Assembly: GCA_022605955.1 (NCBI GenBank)
Contig: JAKCOZ010000012.1
Coordinates: 26,861,456 to 26,925,455 of the forward strand
Source of the DNA: Rallus limicola
Lineage: Eukaryota; Chordata; Aves; Gruiformes; Rallidae
DNA: 64,000 bases
Reading direction: 5' to 3'
Made by a program: the position numbers and the translations under genes. The notes under the pieces were generated by a model that did not search any database, had not been told where the DNA came from, and saw only the letters and a program-made list of their open reading frames with translations. How positions within the stretch are numbered: the stretch's first letter is position 1; every line of letters starts with the position of its first letter. Of the stretch, positions 38,611-49,436 are shown one piece after another.

Positions 38611-38763
38611 CAGACTCACAGAGCTGTAGGGGTTGGAAGGGACCTCAAGAGCTCATGGGGTCCCACCCCCTGCCAAAGCAGGGTCCCTAGGACAGGGCAC
38701 ACAGGGCGGTGTCCAGACGGGGCTGGAATCTCTCCAGAGAAGGAGACTATCAGACATCCTGCA
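38611..38763 (-). repeat. Short CR1 fragment, inverted partner of the copy at 36923
   Basis: Antisense copy starting CAGACTCACAGAGCTGTAGG, with CCACCCCCTGCCAAAGCAGG and TCTCCAGAGAAGGAGACT, where CR1 homology ends at 38748. The next 15 bases (38749-38763, ATCAGACATCCTGCA) are the exact reverse complement of 36923-36937. The two elements also share the variant tail ACAGCTCTGTGA. Confidence 0.92.
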
Positions 38764-39801
38764 AAGATCTCCAAGGTTCTGAATGCTACTGATTGCTGAA
38801 AACATCTGCAACAAGCACTGACAAATATTCCACATCACTGAGAAAAATAAGGAAAGCATCCCTTAAAATGAGCAGAAGACCCCGCTCCCGAAGCTCCCAG
38901 CAGCCCAAGTTACATACTGCAGACAGGATAAAACACATAATCGATGCTACAACCACGTAGGAGATGATACCTGAGAGACTAAAGAACTAGTATCATCAAG
39001 CCATAAAACTAGGGAGGTAATTGTGAGATGCCTCCACGACCGTGGGTGGAGGATGGTACTTGAGAAATTCCCCTTCGGAGCTCTGGTGGGAGCCCACCAA
39101 AGGGAGCTCATCAAGTGGCACACCAGCGTCTTCCTTTTTGAAGCCAACCACACCAACAGGGAAAGACAAGGAGTGCAGTCCAGGCTACAGGAGAGGAAGG
39201 TGTATAAAGCAGAGGGAATTATATAAACTGCCTCTTCGGAAATCTGTAAAACCCAGGATCACCATTCCACTAGGTTCCAAGGAGAAACAAGGTTGACAGC
39301 AGGTTTTGAGAGGCAGTCCATCATTCACCCACAACTAGTGCTTCTCCTGAAACCGTACTTCAACCCACACATGGAGCCCAATAAGAATGTCTCACATTGG
39401 TGTGAACACCGAAAACCATTTTTTCATTGGAAGCAGTCTTCATACTTTCCAATATTCCTCATTTTTTCCTTAAATTGTGGTTACTGTGCATTGGGAAGAT
39501 ATTTATATTAACCAACTGAAGAAAGCTATTTCACATATTTGCAAAATCAGGTAAGAAATCGCAAGGGGGGAGGGGAAAAAGAGAATTGTAAATTAAACCA
39601 TCATTTAGTTGGAAAGGTCACATTCCTGAATTTTACAACACTAAAAAAAAAATCACAGTCTTCAAATAGTTTAAATAATTTCTGCTTAGTTTCTATAAAA
39701 CACCACTTTTTTTTTTAAAAATATATAACAAAAATAAAAGAAAAAGGTAAAACCCCACACAGTTGTCCCTTGTTCATCACAGACAGATGGTTTGTCATTG
39801 C
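38764..39801. other. Unique intronic sequence next to the exon donor
   Basis: About 1 kb between the CR1 and the exon. It has two small hairpins: CCTCCAC/GTGGAGG at 39031-39052 and TGGTGGG/CCCACCA at 39084-39099. Frames at 39023 and 39042 run on the strand opposite to the gene with no known homology. The part near 39700 is A/T-rich. Confidence 0.4.
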
Positions 39802-39807
39802 ACTTAC
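39802..39807 (-). other. RSRC1: 5' splice donor of the RSRC1 exon
   Basis: The minus strand reads CATGG then GTAAGT, a perfect consensus for the intronic part of a vertebrate donor. The open frame would hit TAA inside the intron two codons later, so splicing is needed here. The exon leaves two bases of a glycine codon for the next exon. Confidence 0.85.
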
Positions 39808-39978
39808 CCATGCTTCGTGCCACAAATCTCCTTCTCTTTTCCTTTGCCCTTCTCTCTTATTTTTTCTTTCTCTCTGCCTTTACGCCGCTCTCTCTCCCGA
39901 GACCCGCTATGAGTTCTCCTATGACTGGATCTTTCACTACTTCGACTACAAGAACGCTGGCGAGGTCTTGATCGTGAT
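39808..39978 (-). CDS. RSRC1: Internal coding exon of RSRC1 (arginine/serine-rich coiled-coil protein 1, SRrp53)
   Basis: This is a single internal exon, not a complete gene. Read on the minus strand it gives 56 full codons, with one base of a split codon at the start and two bases (GG) of a split codon at the end, so its length is a multiple of three. The first half is an RS-type stretch beginning [20 protein letters not shown]; the second half is a highly charged Glu/Arg/Lys stretch ([13 protein letters not shown]) and the exon closes with EICGTKH. The order and wording match the middle of vertebrate RSRC1 just before its coiled-coil half, as I remember the family. RSRC1 is a nuclear-speckle SR-related protein that takes part in constitutive and alternative pre-mRNA splicing and 3' splice-site choice. 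Relative to the mammalian protein as I recall it, one RS pair appears changed (THSGSR where mammals have TRSRSR). Upstream exons should lie above 64000 and downstream exons below 1. The alternative, another RS-domain protein, is less likely because the ERSSHRRT plus RERRKGR order is distinctive. Confidence 0.88.
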
Positions 39979-40002
39979 CTACACAAAATCCACAGTAGTC
40001 AG
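39979..40002 (-). other. RSRC1: 3' splice acceptor and branch-point candidate of the RSRC1 exon
   Basis: On the minus strand the exon is preceded by TTTTGTGTAG, with the AG at 39980-39979. A CTGAC motif (complement of 39998-40002) fits the YTNAY branch-point consensus, and its adenosine lies 21 nt before the exon, an ordinary distance. The pyrimidine tract is modest and interrupted by purines, so the site may be of middling strength. The reading frame stays open a few codons upstream of the AG, so the boundary rests on splice signals and family alignment rather than on a stop codon. Confidence 0.75.
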
Positions 40003-40835
40003 ATTTAGCAACGAAAAGACAGTGTTTTCCCATGGTGACCACATTTAATCTGACTATTTTAAACACATTTGTAAACCGTGGGTCATACTTGGAAACAAAA
40101 AGCTGCCAATTTATCCAAAGAAAAGTGAAAAAAGAAGGAAAAAAAAACCTTAAAATAAATTAAACCACACTGCCTAATAGTCATCCATTAAGAAAGTAAT
40201 CTTGGAGCAAGTGGAGAAAGAAAGGAAGGACATTTTTTTCTAGAAAATTAAACTTTAAATTCTTCAGTTCTGATCCATTTAGGTTGGGAAATAACCAAAG
40301 AACTCAGAGCTGCCATAAACCACTTGTATTTACCCATTACATCACTGCTAGTAACGACGTTCCAACAAACCCCCAAAAAACCCCAGCAGTGATGTGTCCA
40401 AAACCCAGCTTTGGTTTCCATGCAGCTTCCCCACACCCAGTTCCCTTTTGAAATGCATTTTGCAGAACCCCCAAAACAGGCTCAATGATGCCAGAAACCC
40501 AGTGTAGATGTCAGGGTTTGCACAGGTACTTGGTTTTTGACTGTGAGCTCCCAACAGGCAAGAGGACACTCTGTTCTCAACCACATTACCTGCTCCTCAG
40601 TAAGATACACACATTATTACCAATTTACTTGAAGGAAGCGTTACAATACAACTGCTTCTATGTAGACCCCAAAACCCACTGATTTTTTCCTGAATTTCTT
40701 TTAGGCTATTTTTTAAATCTTCATTCAGAACATATCATGGACCAACACGACTTTCCTGTGGTACAGGGTGAGCTACAGACAATGAGGATTTAGAGCAGTT
40801 TGAGTCTGCACTGGTTTCTATTGCAACACACGTTT
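40003..40835. other. Unique intronic sequence upstream of the exon
   Basis: About 830 bases with A/T runs, no element or second exon recognised. Confidence 0.4.
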
Positions 40836-41178
40836 TCAGCCTTGAGAAAAGAAGGCTAAGGGGGGATCTGATCTGAAGGGTGGGACACAGGGGACATGGG
40901 CAGCCTCTGCTCAGTGTCTGTGGGGACAGGACAAGGGGCGATGGGCTCAAGTTGGAGCACAGGGAGTTCCCCCCCAATGTGGGGAAGAACTTCTTCCCAG
41001 TGAGGGTGAGGGAGCCCTGGGCCAGGCTGCCCAGGGGGTGTGGAGTCTCCTTCTCTGGAGAGATTCCAGCCCCGTCTGGACAGCGCCCTGTGTGCCCTGT
41101 CCTAGGGACCCTGCTTTGGCAGGGGGTTGGACCCCATGGGCTCTGGAGGGCCCTCCCAACCCCAACGATTCTGTACAT
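40836..41178 (+). repeat. CR1 LINE 3' fragment
   Basis: Sense copy from TTCAGCCTTGAGAAAAGAAG through GATGGGCTCAAGTTGGAGCA, GAGATTCCAGCCCCGTCTGG and GGACCCCATGGGCTCTGGAG to CCCAACGATTCTGTACA. It is complementary to the antisense copies at 38611 and 32513, on the other side of the RSRC1 exon. Confidence 0.95.
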
Positions 41179-44100
41179 CTCCATAAGGATTCTGACAGCA
41201 CCTCAGAAATGAGTTTCATTAAGCACCAAGAGGGTTGGGGGGGGAAGGGAATTTTTTCAAAATAAAAAATTATTTAGCACCTCCTGGAATACAAACCTCC
41301 AAGGCTTTAAAAGCAAAGCCACAGGGAAAAGATCACTCCATCTACAAGGCAACAACTGCTTAATAAAGCTCAACAATAGAACAAGCAAAAGAAAAACACC
41401 ACCTCCAGGTGAAGCTATAAATCACATTTGGGAAGAATGTTCTTGAGTCTGGAATCTGTCTGGGCAGTGGGTTAACACACCTCCTCTTGCCATGGAGCCT
41501 TTCAGCCTACCCCAGAGGTCAGAGCCCCAGCTTGGTGTTTCATTCAGCAGATGGCATCTCTTGCAACACAATATCTCCTACTGTGGGGCACGCTATTAGC
41601 ACTGATACAATGGCTCAAATTACCACTTAAGTGGTGTATTGTGAGCTATAGAACGGTTTTGGTCTCAAAATGGATTTTTATTATGTCATCACAAATTAAA
41701 AAGCATCCATCCATCCCTCAGTCCTCAGTGGAAGTTCTGACCTGTAACTGAATATGAGATCTACCTCTCAGCCAGCACAGAGACACCGGTTTTACGAGCA
41801 CTGTGAGGAGGCAGGCACAGATTTTCAGACCTCTGCCCCACAGATTTCACTGTTCACAGGTAACCACAATTTCTGAGAACTCTGCAGGTAAGATACAGAG
41901 TCAGAAACAGTTACAAAACCCCAAACCAACCAAACAGGAGTTACCCTACGACAACACAAATCCCCTTTGCTTGTCACAAGGGCTCTCCTGGCTTTCAGGG
42001 GGAGTCCTTTGAACAGAAATAACTGAGGAATCCACAGTATTTACTGCCAGAGAGCTTACTTTGTCAGTTCAAATGTGAACTTGGGTTTAGAGCTACCTTT
42101 CCCAATTACAAACAACAGCAAGTTCAGTTCAGGTTAGCTGGATGCTCAGATCCTGGGTTTCTGTCCATCCACATGGCTAAGCAGAACTAACAGCAGGTAT
42201 CATTTACAGAAATACAGCTTTTTAAAAGTTAAAAGTAGATTTGTTGCATCAAATTTTAATAGTGGACTGACAACAGCGTTAAGAAACTTGTGTTTTCCTT
42301 ACAGAAGCTGTCACTGCCCTTTCGTTTGTAATCTTTTCCACCCACAAAATTTATTAGCCTGGAGTGATCAATAATAATAGTTTATCCTTTGTGTATAAGA
42401 AACAGCTGATGCAGATAGTGTTCCCTGTCCTGGTCACTTCGGTGAGGCAGGCACAGGAGTTAGCAACGGGCTATTACAGTGAAGATCTTCACAGAAATGT
42501 GAAGTTCTACTCCCCAGAAGCCATCTCTGCAGGACACGGTGAGTTCAGTCAACCCTCCAATTATCAGAGCCGTTGGTCGGGGCTGTGGATCAGCCCAGAG
42601 CACAGACTCAGACAACCCAGAATTGGCTTCACGCAGAGACGACTTCACTTTGGTGGGATAACAAGTCTGCACAGGGAGAAGGGTCTGGAGTTCAGGCGTT
42701 GGAGCCTGGCTGCCTCTGCGGCTGCAGACCCAGCCTAACCCAAGCTGAGCCCCACACCCTACTTCAGGGGATCTGGAGAGGGAACAGCACGGAAAAACAG
42801 CTGCAAAGTAGATGGAGCACATCCCGCTGCGCTCGATTCAACTTGCAGCCTCCCCAGCGCGCTGGGTTTCCTGTAGCTAAGATGTACAGAGGGTTCATTT
42901 GCTCGGCGCAGGACAGAGCAGCTGGGAGCAGAGTGCTGAGGGATGCAGGAAGGATGCTGGACCCCAACACAGCCAGACAACACAGCACCAGGTAAACACC
43001 AGCCCCACTGACCTGGCACCCACCCAGAGACACAGCCCTGCTCTAGTTCAAGGTGTCCCTGCTCACTGCAGGGGTGGGGCTACATGGCTTTTCCAGGGTC
43101 CCTTCTCACCTCACACATCTGCTAAGTCTGAGATTAGCAACAACTGAAGCAGAAGCTGGCACACTTGATCACTTTGAGAACTATGAAACCGCATCTCTTC
43201 AGCCCATGAAAATGGACAGGCACCAAATGTGTAGGAACCCTGCAGTGCAAGTCCACAGGGACAAGGGGGAACCCCAAAGCACTTTGGACAATGAAAAGGC
43301 AGTGGGTGTTACCTACAAAGAGGCTTTCCCTGCATTCTAAGGTCTTCTAAGACCCCTGCAAACTAAGGGTCTTCTTTCTCCCCAAACCGAGAAGCTAAAG
43401 GAGGGGACTGACCCCAAGCATAAGCAACAAAGAGATTCCACCTCAGAAAAAGCAGTGTAAGATTAATCCTCAGGCAGGAAAAAGAGTTAAGTGTTTTAAA
43501 CAGGAGAACAAAAACAAGATCGATTCAGTAAAGTCAGGTTAAATATATGAAGCTAAAGCAATTGCACTCATAGCAAGAAGGAAGCAAAAGGTACACAGCA
43601 CCCTACACTGGGATGCCAAAAACACAGAGCAAAGAAAGGATAGGGAAACATTTAAATACAGAGCAGGACCAGCAGAGCTTCCCACCGAGCGTGCAGCAGG
43701 ACGTGCTCCCTCTGTACAGGCAGATGTTACCACTCTGCCTGGGATTTTATTCCTTGGTAAGTACTCCCCAAACAAGCTGCCACTTCCATTTCCCACAACT
43801 GATCCACGACCTCAGTATCTAAACCCTGCCTAATTTCCTCCAGCTCTGAAGGAAGCTCCCATCTCTCCGGCATCCCAGGCTAATTAAACCAGGCTGTTAA
43901 TAGGGATCCAGCCTAGTTCTGTAACACCAACCACAAGCTCCAATAAACCCAGTGAGAACAGGGCTGTACGGTGAAGAAGCCACGACTCCTGGCTTAGCTG
44001 TGGCTCGGAGCCACAGGCAGGGTGGGAGCTGGGACTTCACACTCCTGAACTTCACTCTACAGTTCATTAACTTTTTAATTAGTTAACCTGCTTTCCCTAA

Positions 44101-44929
44101 AAGCCTCAAACCCTGAGGTATTTAAGAACACTTCATAGCACCTTGTCTATGGTGCTATGTTAAACACAAAACATGCAATAGGCTCTTGACAATGGAAGAC
44201 ACTTTATCATAGAGTGAAAAGGATGCTAAACTTGCTACTCCACGTACATCCCACCACAGTCCATTTCCATTCCTAGCACCAACGAATCCACCTGTTCACT
44301 ACTATGAATCACCAGTAGAATCTCTCATGATACATACAGACCAGGAAATAAAGATGTAACTTCATGAAATGGAGCTACAAGAAGTCACCTGCGCTGAGAA
44401 TTCACAGATAAACAAGGCCAGAAGTCCACAGATCAAGGTATTTTTTACTTTATCACCGTTGAAAAATAAAGCCAATGCTGATTATTTATATTAAAGCAAG
44501 TCCTGAACTGTTCAAATGATACAACTACTGGAGGAAAAAAGACAAAAAAAATCAAGCCAGAGAGTAGACTGCCAGCATGCACACCCCTTCCCCCAAGCCA
44601 ACACGCAGAAAACACCCACCCACCATGCCAAAGGTTAAGTCATTTAGTCAAGTTCAAAGATCTTCAAAGAGTTCTTAGATCCAGATAAGCCCATATGTTA
44701 CCAAAATTCTGTGAAAAGCTATTACTTTCCAATCTGCTTTTCATGTCTAACTTAGAGAACCCGCAGATGCTTGGCATCACTCTGTGTCCCTAAATTCTCA
44801 CACCAGCTAATCAAGGCTCACCAATAACTTCCCTATCTAAAAATCCTAAGAAACGTCTTTATTCCATCAACACTTAGTCCACTTGTAAAAATTGAAAGTC
44901 TCCATAAAAGCCCATTCAGTTACTGCACA
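41179..44929. other. Unique intronic sequence with a GC-richer part
   Basis: Between about 42400 and 43100 the DNA is richer in G and C than its surroundings and open in several frames on both strands (for example 42364-42738 and 42573-42995). No known protein, CR1 or clear LTR border could be seen; a decayed retroviral LTR is possible but unsupported. The rest is ordinary AT-rich intron. Confidence 0.35.
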
Positions 44930-45260
44930 ATAAGTGTTAATTTGCTAATTTCTTCACAGGTAATCAATTAAAATGTAAAATATTGGATAAAATTAGTTGC
45001 ACTAAATTTAACAGCTGCTCCATAAGCATAATTAGTTTCACAAGGGCCATATGTATTCTGAACAGAGACAGAGTTGAAACAAATAAGCAGATTTTAAAAC
45101 AAGTTTGAGGAAATCTGCATTTAATTAGCAGGTGGGCACTACAACTGCATAATGTTTTTATACATTTATATTTATGAAGTGACAGAAGATCTAAAGGCTT
45201 TTTAAAATGGCGTTTATTGTTTGAATGGGAACTGTTTTGCTGCATGCTAAAGTGATTTAA
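44930..45260. promoter_or_regulatory. Candidate non-coding regulatory block
   Basis: Repeat-free block with several ATTAG/AATTA motifs (for example CATAATTAG near 45027 and TTTAATTAGC near 45119). The composition resembles developmental enhancers, but conservation cannot be judged here. Confidence 0.25.
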
Positions 45261-48200
45261 ATCCTTATAGCCCTGCTTTGAAAAAAAAAATCATAAATGG
45301 TGAAAGAAAACATGTGGAAAACTGTAAAACTAGAAAGAATTTGCGACAAAAAGCAGATACACATACCATAACCAAAAGGAAACTACACTTAATTAAATGT
45401 ACACTACATCTGGAATATCAGCCTAATAAAACGTGAAACTATTAATTTTCATTGTTCTAAAGGAAATGAGGTCAGTGTCGTTTAGTATTTCCCCAATTAT
45501 ATTGCACTAAAGCACTGAACTATATCATATAGGTACCATCTAATCTTTTCAAAAGCCTGCAGTTTGAGACCAGTCACCGAGGTAGATGGTTTTAAATGGA
45601 AAGAGGAATTAGGACACAAGTACAAGACAGCTCAAAATGAGCAGGCTTTCAGTCCAGACAAGGTTTGGGGACAAAAAAAATAAGCAACTCTTTTATAAAC
45701 TGCCACTCAAGTGAAGGGTTTGGAGATGACAAGTTCTCCCCTAGCAGCTCCCTAAGTATCCCTCAACCAACATAATTTGACTATATAATATTTGGTTCTA
45801 TTCAAAATAATAGATTACTATTATTATTAGCTCAACAGCCACAAACCAACCCTAAGAAATCTGCACCTCTCTAATACTTCAGCAATAAATCAAAAGTCCA
45901 GGAAAGAACAAGGAAACACAACTGCACTGCATCAAACCTGGATATTGCTGGTGGTAATAAAGGCACAGCTCAAACCCACAACTAATTGGGGCAAAACATG
46001 TTCTCCTTCCAAGTGTATTAAGAGAAAGTCTCTTGTTTAACTCAGGAAAAAAAACAAATCACAGCACAAGTTCTTGAGGAAGGTAAAGTAATTTCAAGGA
46101 TCAGCTGCACTTGTTGAGAGTACAGGAATTACCAGTACAAACAGCACAGCTGCCTCTGTAAAGCAATTTCAGGTCGCTGTTAGTCAGTGTGTGATTGAGG
46201 AAGTCAAGCACAGATAACACACATGATAATAGGGTTTATTTATTGTTAAATATAAGGTTGGGAAATGAAACTGAGCAGAAACAGAGAGTGAGCTTTTAAG
46301 TGTGGAATGGGGCTGGTGCTAAGAGGAAAAAGAAGGGGTTTCAAGCCAGCAGCTCTGACAGTTTGTAAGTGAGAAGAGAGAGGGGCATTAAAGACGGTCA
46401 CAGTCCCATTCACAGAGCCAGAGAAATGCCAGGTGAACTCTAAACGATGACAGGGACAATCAAGAACATGGTCTGCAGAACTCAGGCAGTGGATTCACCA
46501 GATATAGGCATCAATTCAGCCCAGTAATTAACAATTCTCCACCTATAAATTACACATTAATTACATAATGAATCATGTGAGGAAACAACCCTCAAAACTC
46601 CAGTAAGCTGTAACAATAAGTAGTAACTGAAAACTTGGCATGAACAGTGCAGAAACGCAGCCAGGCAGAAGGACAGATAGAGAAGACACTACTTCTAGTC
46701 ATCTTTACTCTCCATCAGTCCAGTTGTTATCAATCTAGTCCTCCAGACTACAACCTTCTGGTCTACCTCCTCTTCTCGCTTCCACAGGAGACTGAAGTAC
46801 CACCTCTGCTACCTCACCTTGACTGTCCTACAGAGAGTCTGCTGACAGTAGCTGAAAAATTCAAGATCCAGTGCTGGCAACAACAGCGTAGCTCCAGTTC
46901 AGCACACCCACCTCACCACAGAGGTGCTGGAAAACCTACAGGAGATCAACAACTGGGTGAAGAAGAACCAGCTGCAGTAATGTGGTAAGTTGACTTCATC
47001 TGAGCTCTTGTGGGAGCAGTCCTTGCTCAGAGATTTGCCTTCTGTGGAGTTCGGGCAGAACCCCCCACCTAAGGAAAGAGCCAGAGAAGAGAAGCTGACC
47101 ACAGCCCTCCCAGCTGCAGGAGCACTGGGACCAGAGCTTTCACAGAAAGCTAAAACCAGAAAACAGACTTTACTACTTATCTAAAAGACAGAAGTATAAA
47201 TCTGAGATTAAAGAGCTGCTATTCAAGCACGGAGATAAACCCTTTGGTTTTGTTGCTGTGCTTCCACAGAGCACCTAACAAAGCCAGTTACACCAACCTG
47301 CACGTGAGTACCACTTGCTTCTTCCCCAAGCAGCTCACTTGAGGAGCACAGCCTTGCTGACAGAAGTGTGATCTGCTTGAGAAGACCAGGTATGTATGCA
47401 AGCACTCAAACTAACTGCTGCCTTACTGGATGCACGTTATGTTTGCATTCGGCACAGAAAACTATACAAACTATTTTTCAGCAGGCTTTTTATGGCAGAG
47501 ACAGGACTGTGGGAGCAGCTGGGGCCAGAGGAAGTGTAAGAAGCGTGCTGGCTGGGTTTGGGAAGGGAGAACAGCTGTGTGAACAGCTCCCACTGATCCA
47601 CTGGCACTGAACCACTCCACTCCCTCCTGACGGCAGGAGGGGATTCTCTTCCCCACTTCGTTCCTTCGGCTTGCACAGACCTCATGAACTGCCTGGGATA
47701 GAACTGGTGCAAAGGAGATGAGGATGTTTGGACTCATCTTTTGGACTTCACCTCAAATCAAGACCAGCACTTCAAGAACACATCTGTTCTTACATAGTGA
47801 AATTCTCTCAGATCTTTCTTTTCTTAGAGACTCCCTCAAAGGGGGACTTTTTGCTAACCTTACGTTCATGCAGCCACCTCATGACTGAGCAGAAAAATCT
47901 AGAATTTAGTTCTAATAACTTTTAGGTAAGAAAATAACAAAGAAGCAGAAGTTAGTACGCTTTCCAGGCTATTACAGACTCTAAGAAGTCTTGGAAGTCA
48001 AACCTCCAGTTTCCCATCCTCCCTCATTCAAAGCAGTTCTAGAAGCCTTGAAGTTCTAGACTCACAGGCAGAAAAAAAACCACTTACACGAACGTATCCA
48101 ACACCCAGGAGCACGTAGACTATATATAAACCTCCATGTGAACCCAAAGCTGAGGTTGCTGAGAAGTAATTATTATCATCATTCCAGTAACCTGTTAACA

Positions 48201-48934
48201 GAACCCAAAAAGGGTGGAATGAGGTGAAAATAGCTACTCAACCACCAGGAGAGGCAAACCCAAGACCGATACTGGCTTACCCCACAAAGATACAGTGACA
48301 AGGATTCCTTCCTCTCCTAACTGAATTCCTCAGCCTAAGCAGAGGAAAGAGCCACCAGGAAAAATGGTCTGTATGAAGGGTCTGTTCCTTCAGATTGTAC
48401 AATCCTGCAGAAGGGCCATTTTATAACTCCTGTGCAGGCTTTAAAAGAAAGGAAAACCTGAATTCTAGATGAACAAATAAGGCAACATTCTACCCCAAGT
48501 AAAATCATCAGGCTTTGCAATTCTTTTCCACACATACATGTGCTTATTCTATTCTCCATACAGCTGGAATCTATTTATAAAACAAGAGCCCAGCTCACTC
48601 TCAGGACTCTTAATAAATACCCCCAATTATTTATTTCTACATCACGCAGGCGTCAGTGACTCTGCATCTGCTGTGGCAGGACGACCTGGCTGTACCACAC
48701 ACAGGTCACATTCATTTCCCAGATGGAATCTCTATCCTGGCAATTATTTGTTGTAAATTTGACAACACCTCTGATGTTATGTTAAAAAGTTAAGGAACAT
48801 GAGGTTTCAAGGTTGAATTTTTCACTGGTGCCTATGAGAAGTTCAGGTTAGCTACAGGTGAGCTCTACTCTTCTGTCACTCCTTGACAGGACCACAGTTT
48901 TACTGTTTGTGGTTTTAAACTGACAAAGATTGAG
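45261..48934. other. Unique intronic sequence
   Basis: No transposon recognised. The part near 46790-46995 has a plus-strand open stretch reading EVLENLQEINNWVKKNQLQ followed by a stop and a GTAAGT; it matches no family I know. A similar stretch of several frames at 47368-47737 is also unrecognised. Confidence 0.35.
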
Positions 48935-49436
48935 GCCCAAACCATGGTTTGAGCATGAGGATGCTATAGCAAAGGACATAGGACTCCTTGAAAGAGCCCA
49001 GTGCAGTGCCACCAAGGTGATGAAGGGAGTGGAACCCCTTCCTTATGAGGAGAGGCTGAGGGAGCTGGGCCTCTTTAGCCTGGAGAAGAGGAGACTGAGG
49101 GGTTACCTTAATAATGCTTATAGATCTGTAAAGGGCAAGAGTCAGGATGGAGCCAGGTTCCTCTCAGGGATGGCAGGGACAGGACAAGGAGCAGTGGGTG
49201 TGAGGTGGAGCAAAGGAAGTTCCATGGGAATATAAGGAGGAACTTTGTCCCTTTGAGGGTGGCAGAGCCCTGGGACAGGCTGCCCAGAGAGGCTGGGGAG
49301 TCTCCTTTTCTGGAGACATTCAAACCCCCCTGGATGTGTTCCTGTGGGATTTAGTCTGGGTAATCCTGCTCTGGCAGGGGGTTGAAGTGGATGAGCTTTC
49401 AAGGTCCCTTCCAACTCCTAATGCTCTGTGATAATA
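48935..49436 (+). repeat. CR1 LINE 3' fragment, further subfamily
   Basis: Sense copy from GAGGCCCAAACCATGGTTTG through CTTGAAAGAGCCCAGTGCAG, GAGGCTGAGGGAGCTGGGCC and GGAACTTTGTCCCTTTGAGG to GTCCCTTCCAACTCCTAATG and CTCTGTGATAAT. The 3' block, with a GATGAGCTTTCAAGGTCCC, differs from the other groups. More diverged than the 30-kb copies. Confidence 0.92.

Larger units (their letters stand above)
1..39807 (-). other. RSRC1: RSRC1 intron downstream of the exon (partial)
   Basis: The following RSRC1 exon, which in other vertebrates carries a peptide like GNIKAGLEHLPP, was looked for and not found, so the whole interval is read as intron. It contains 16 of the 21 CR1 fragments, most of them between 28 and 39 kb, and long AT-rich unique stretches between them. 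Confidence 0.7.

Noticed and set aside
39857..40066. Overlapping 69-codon frame across the RSRC1 exon
   Set aside because: It is in a different frame from the RS-rich reading and gives no RS pattern; a shadow of the real exon and its upstream intron.
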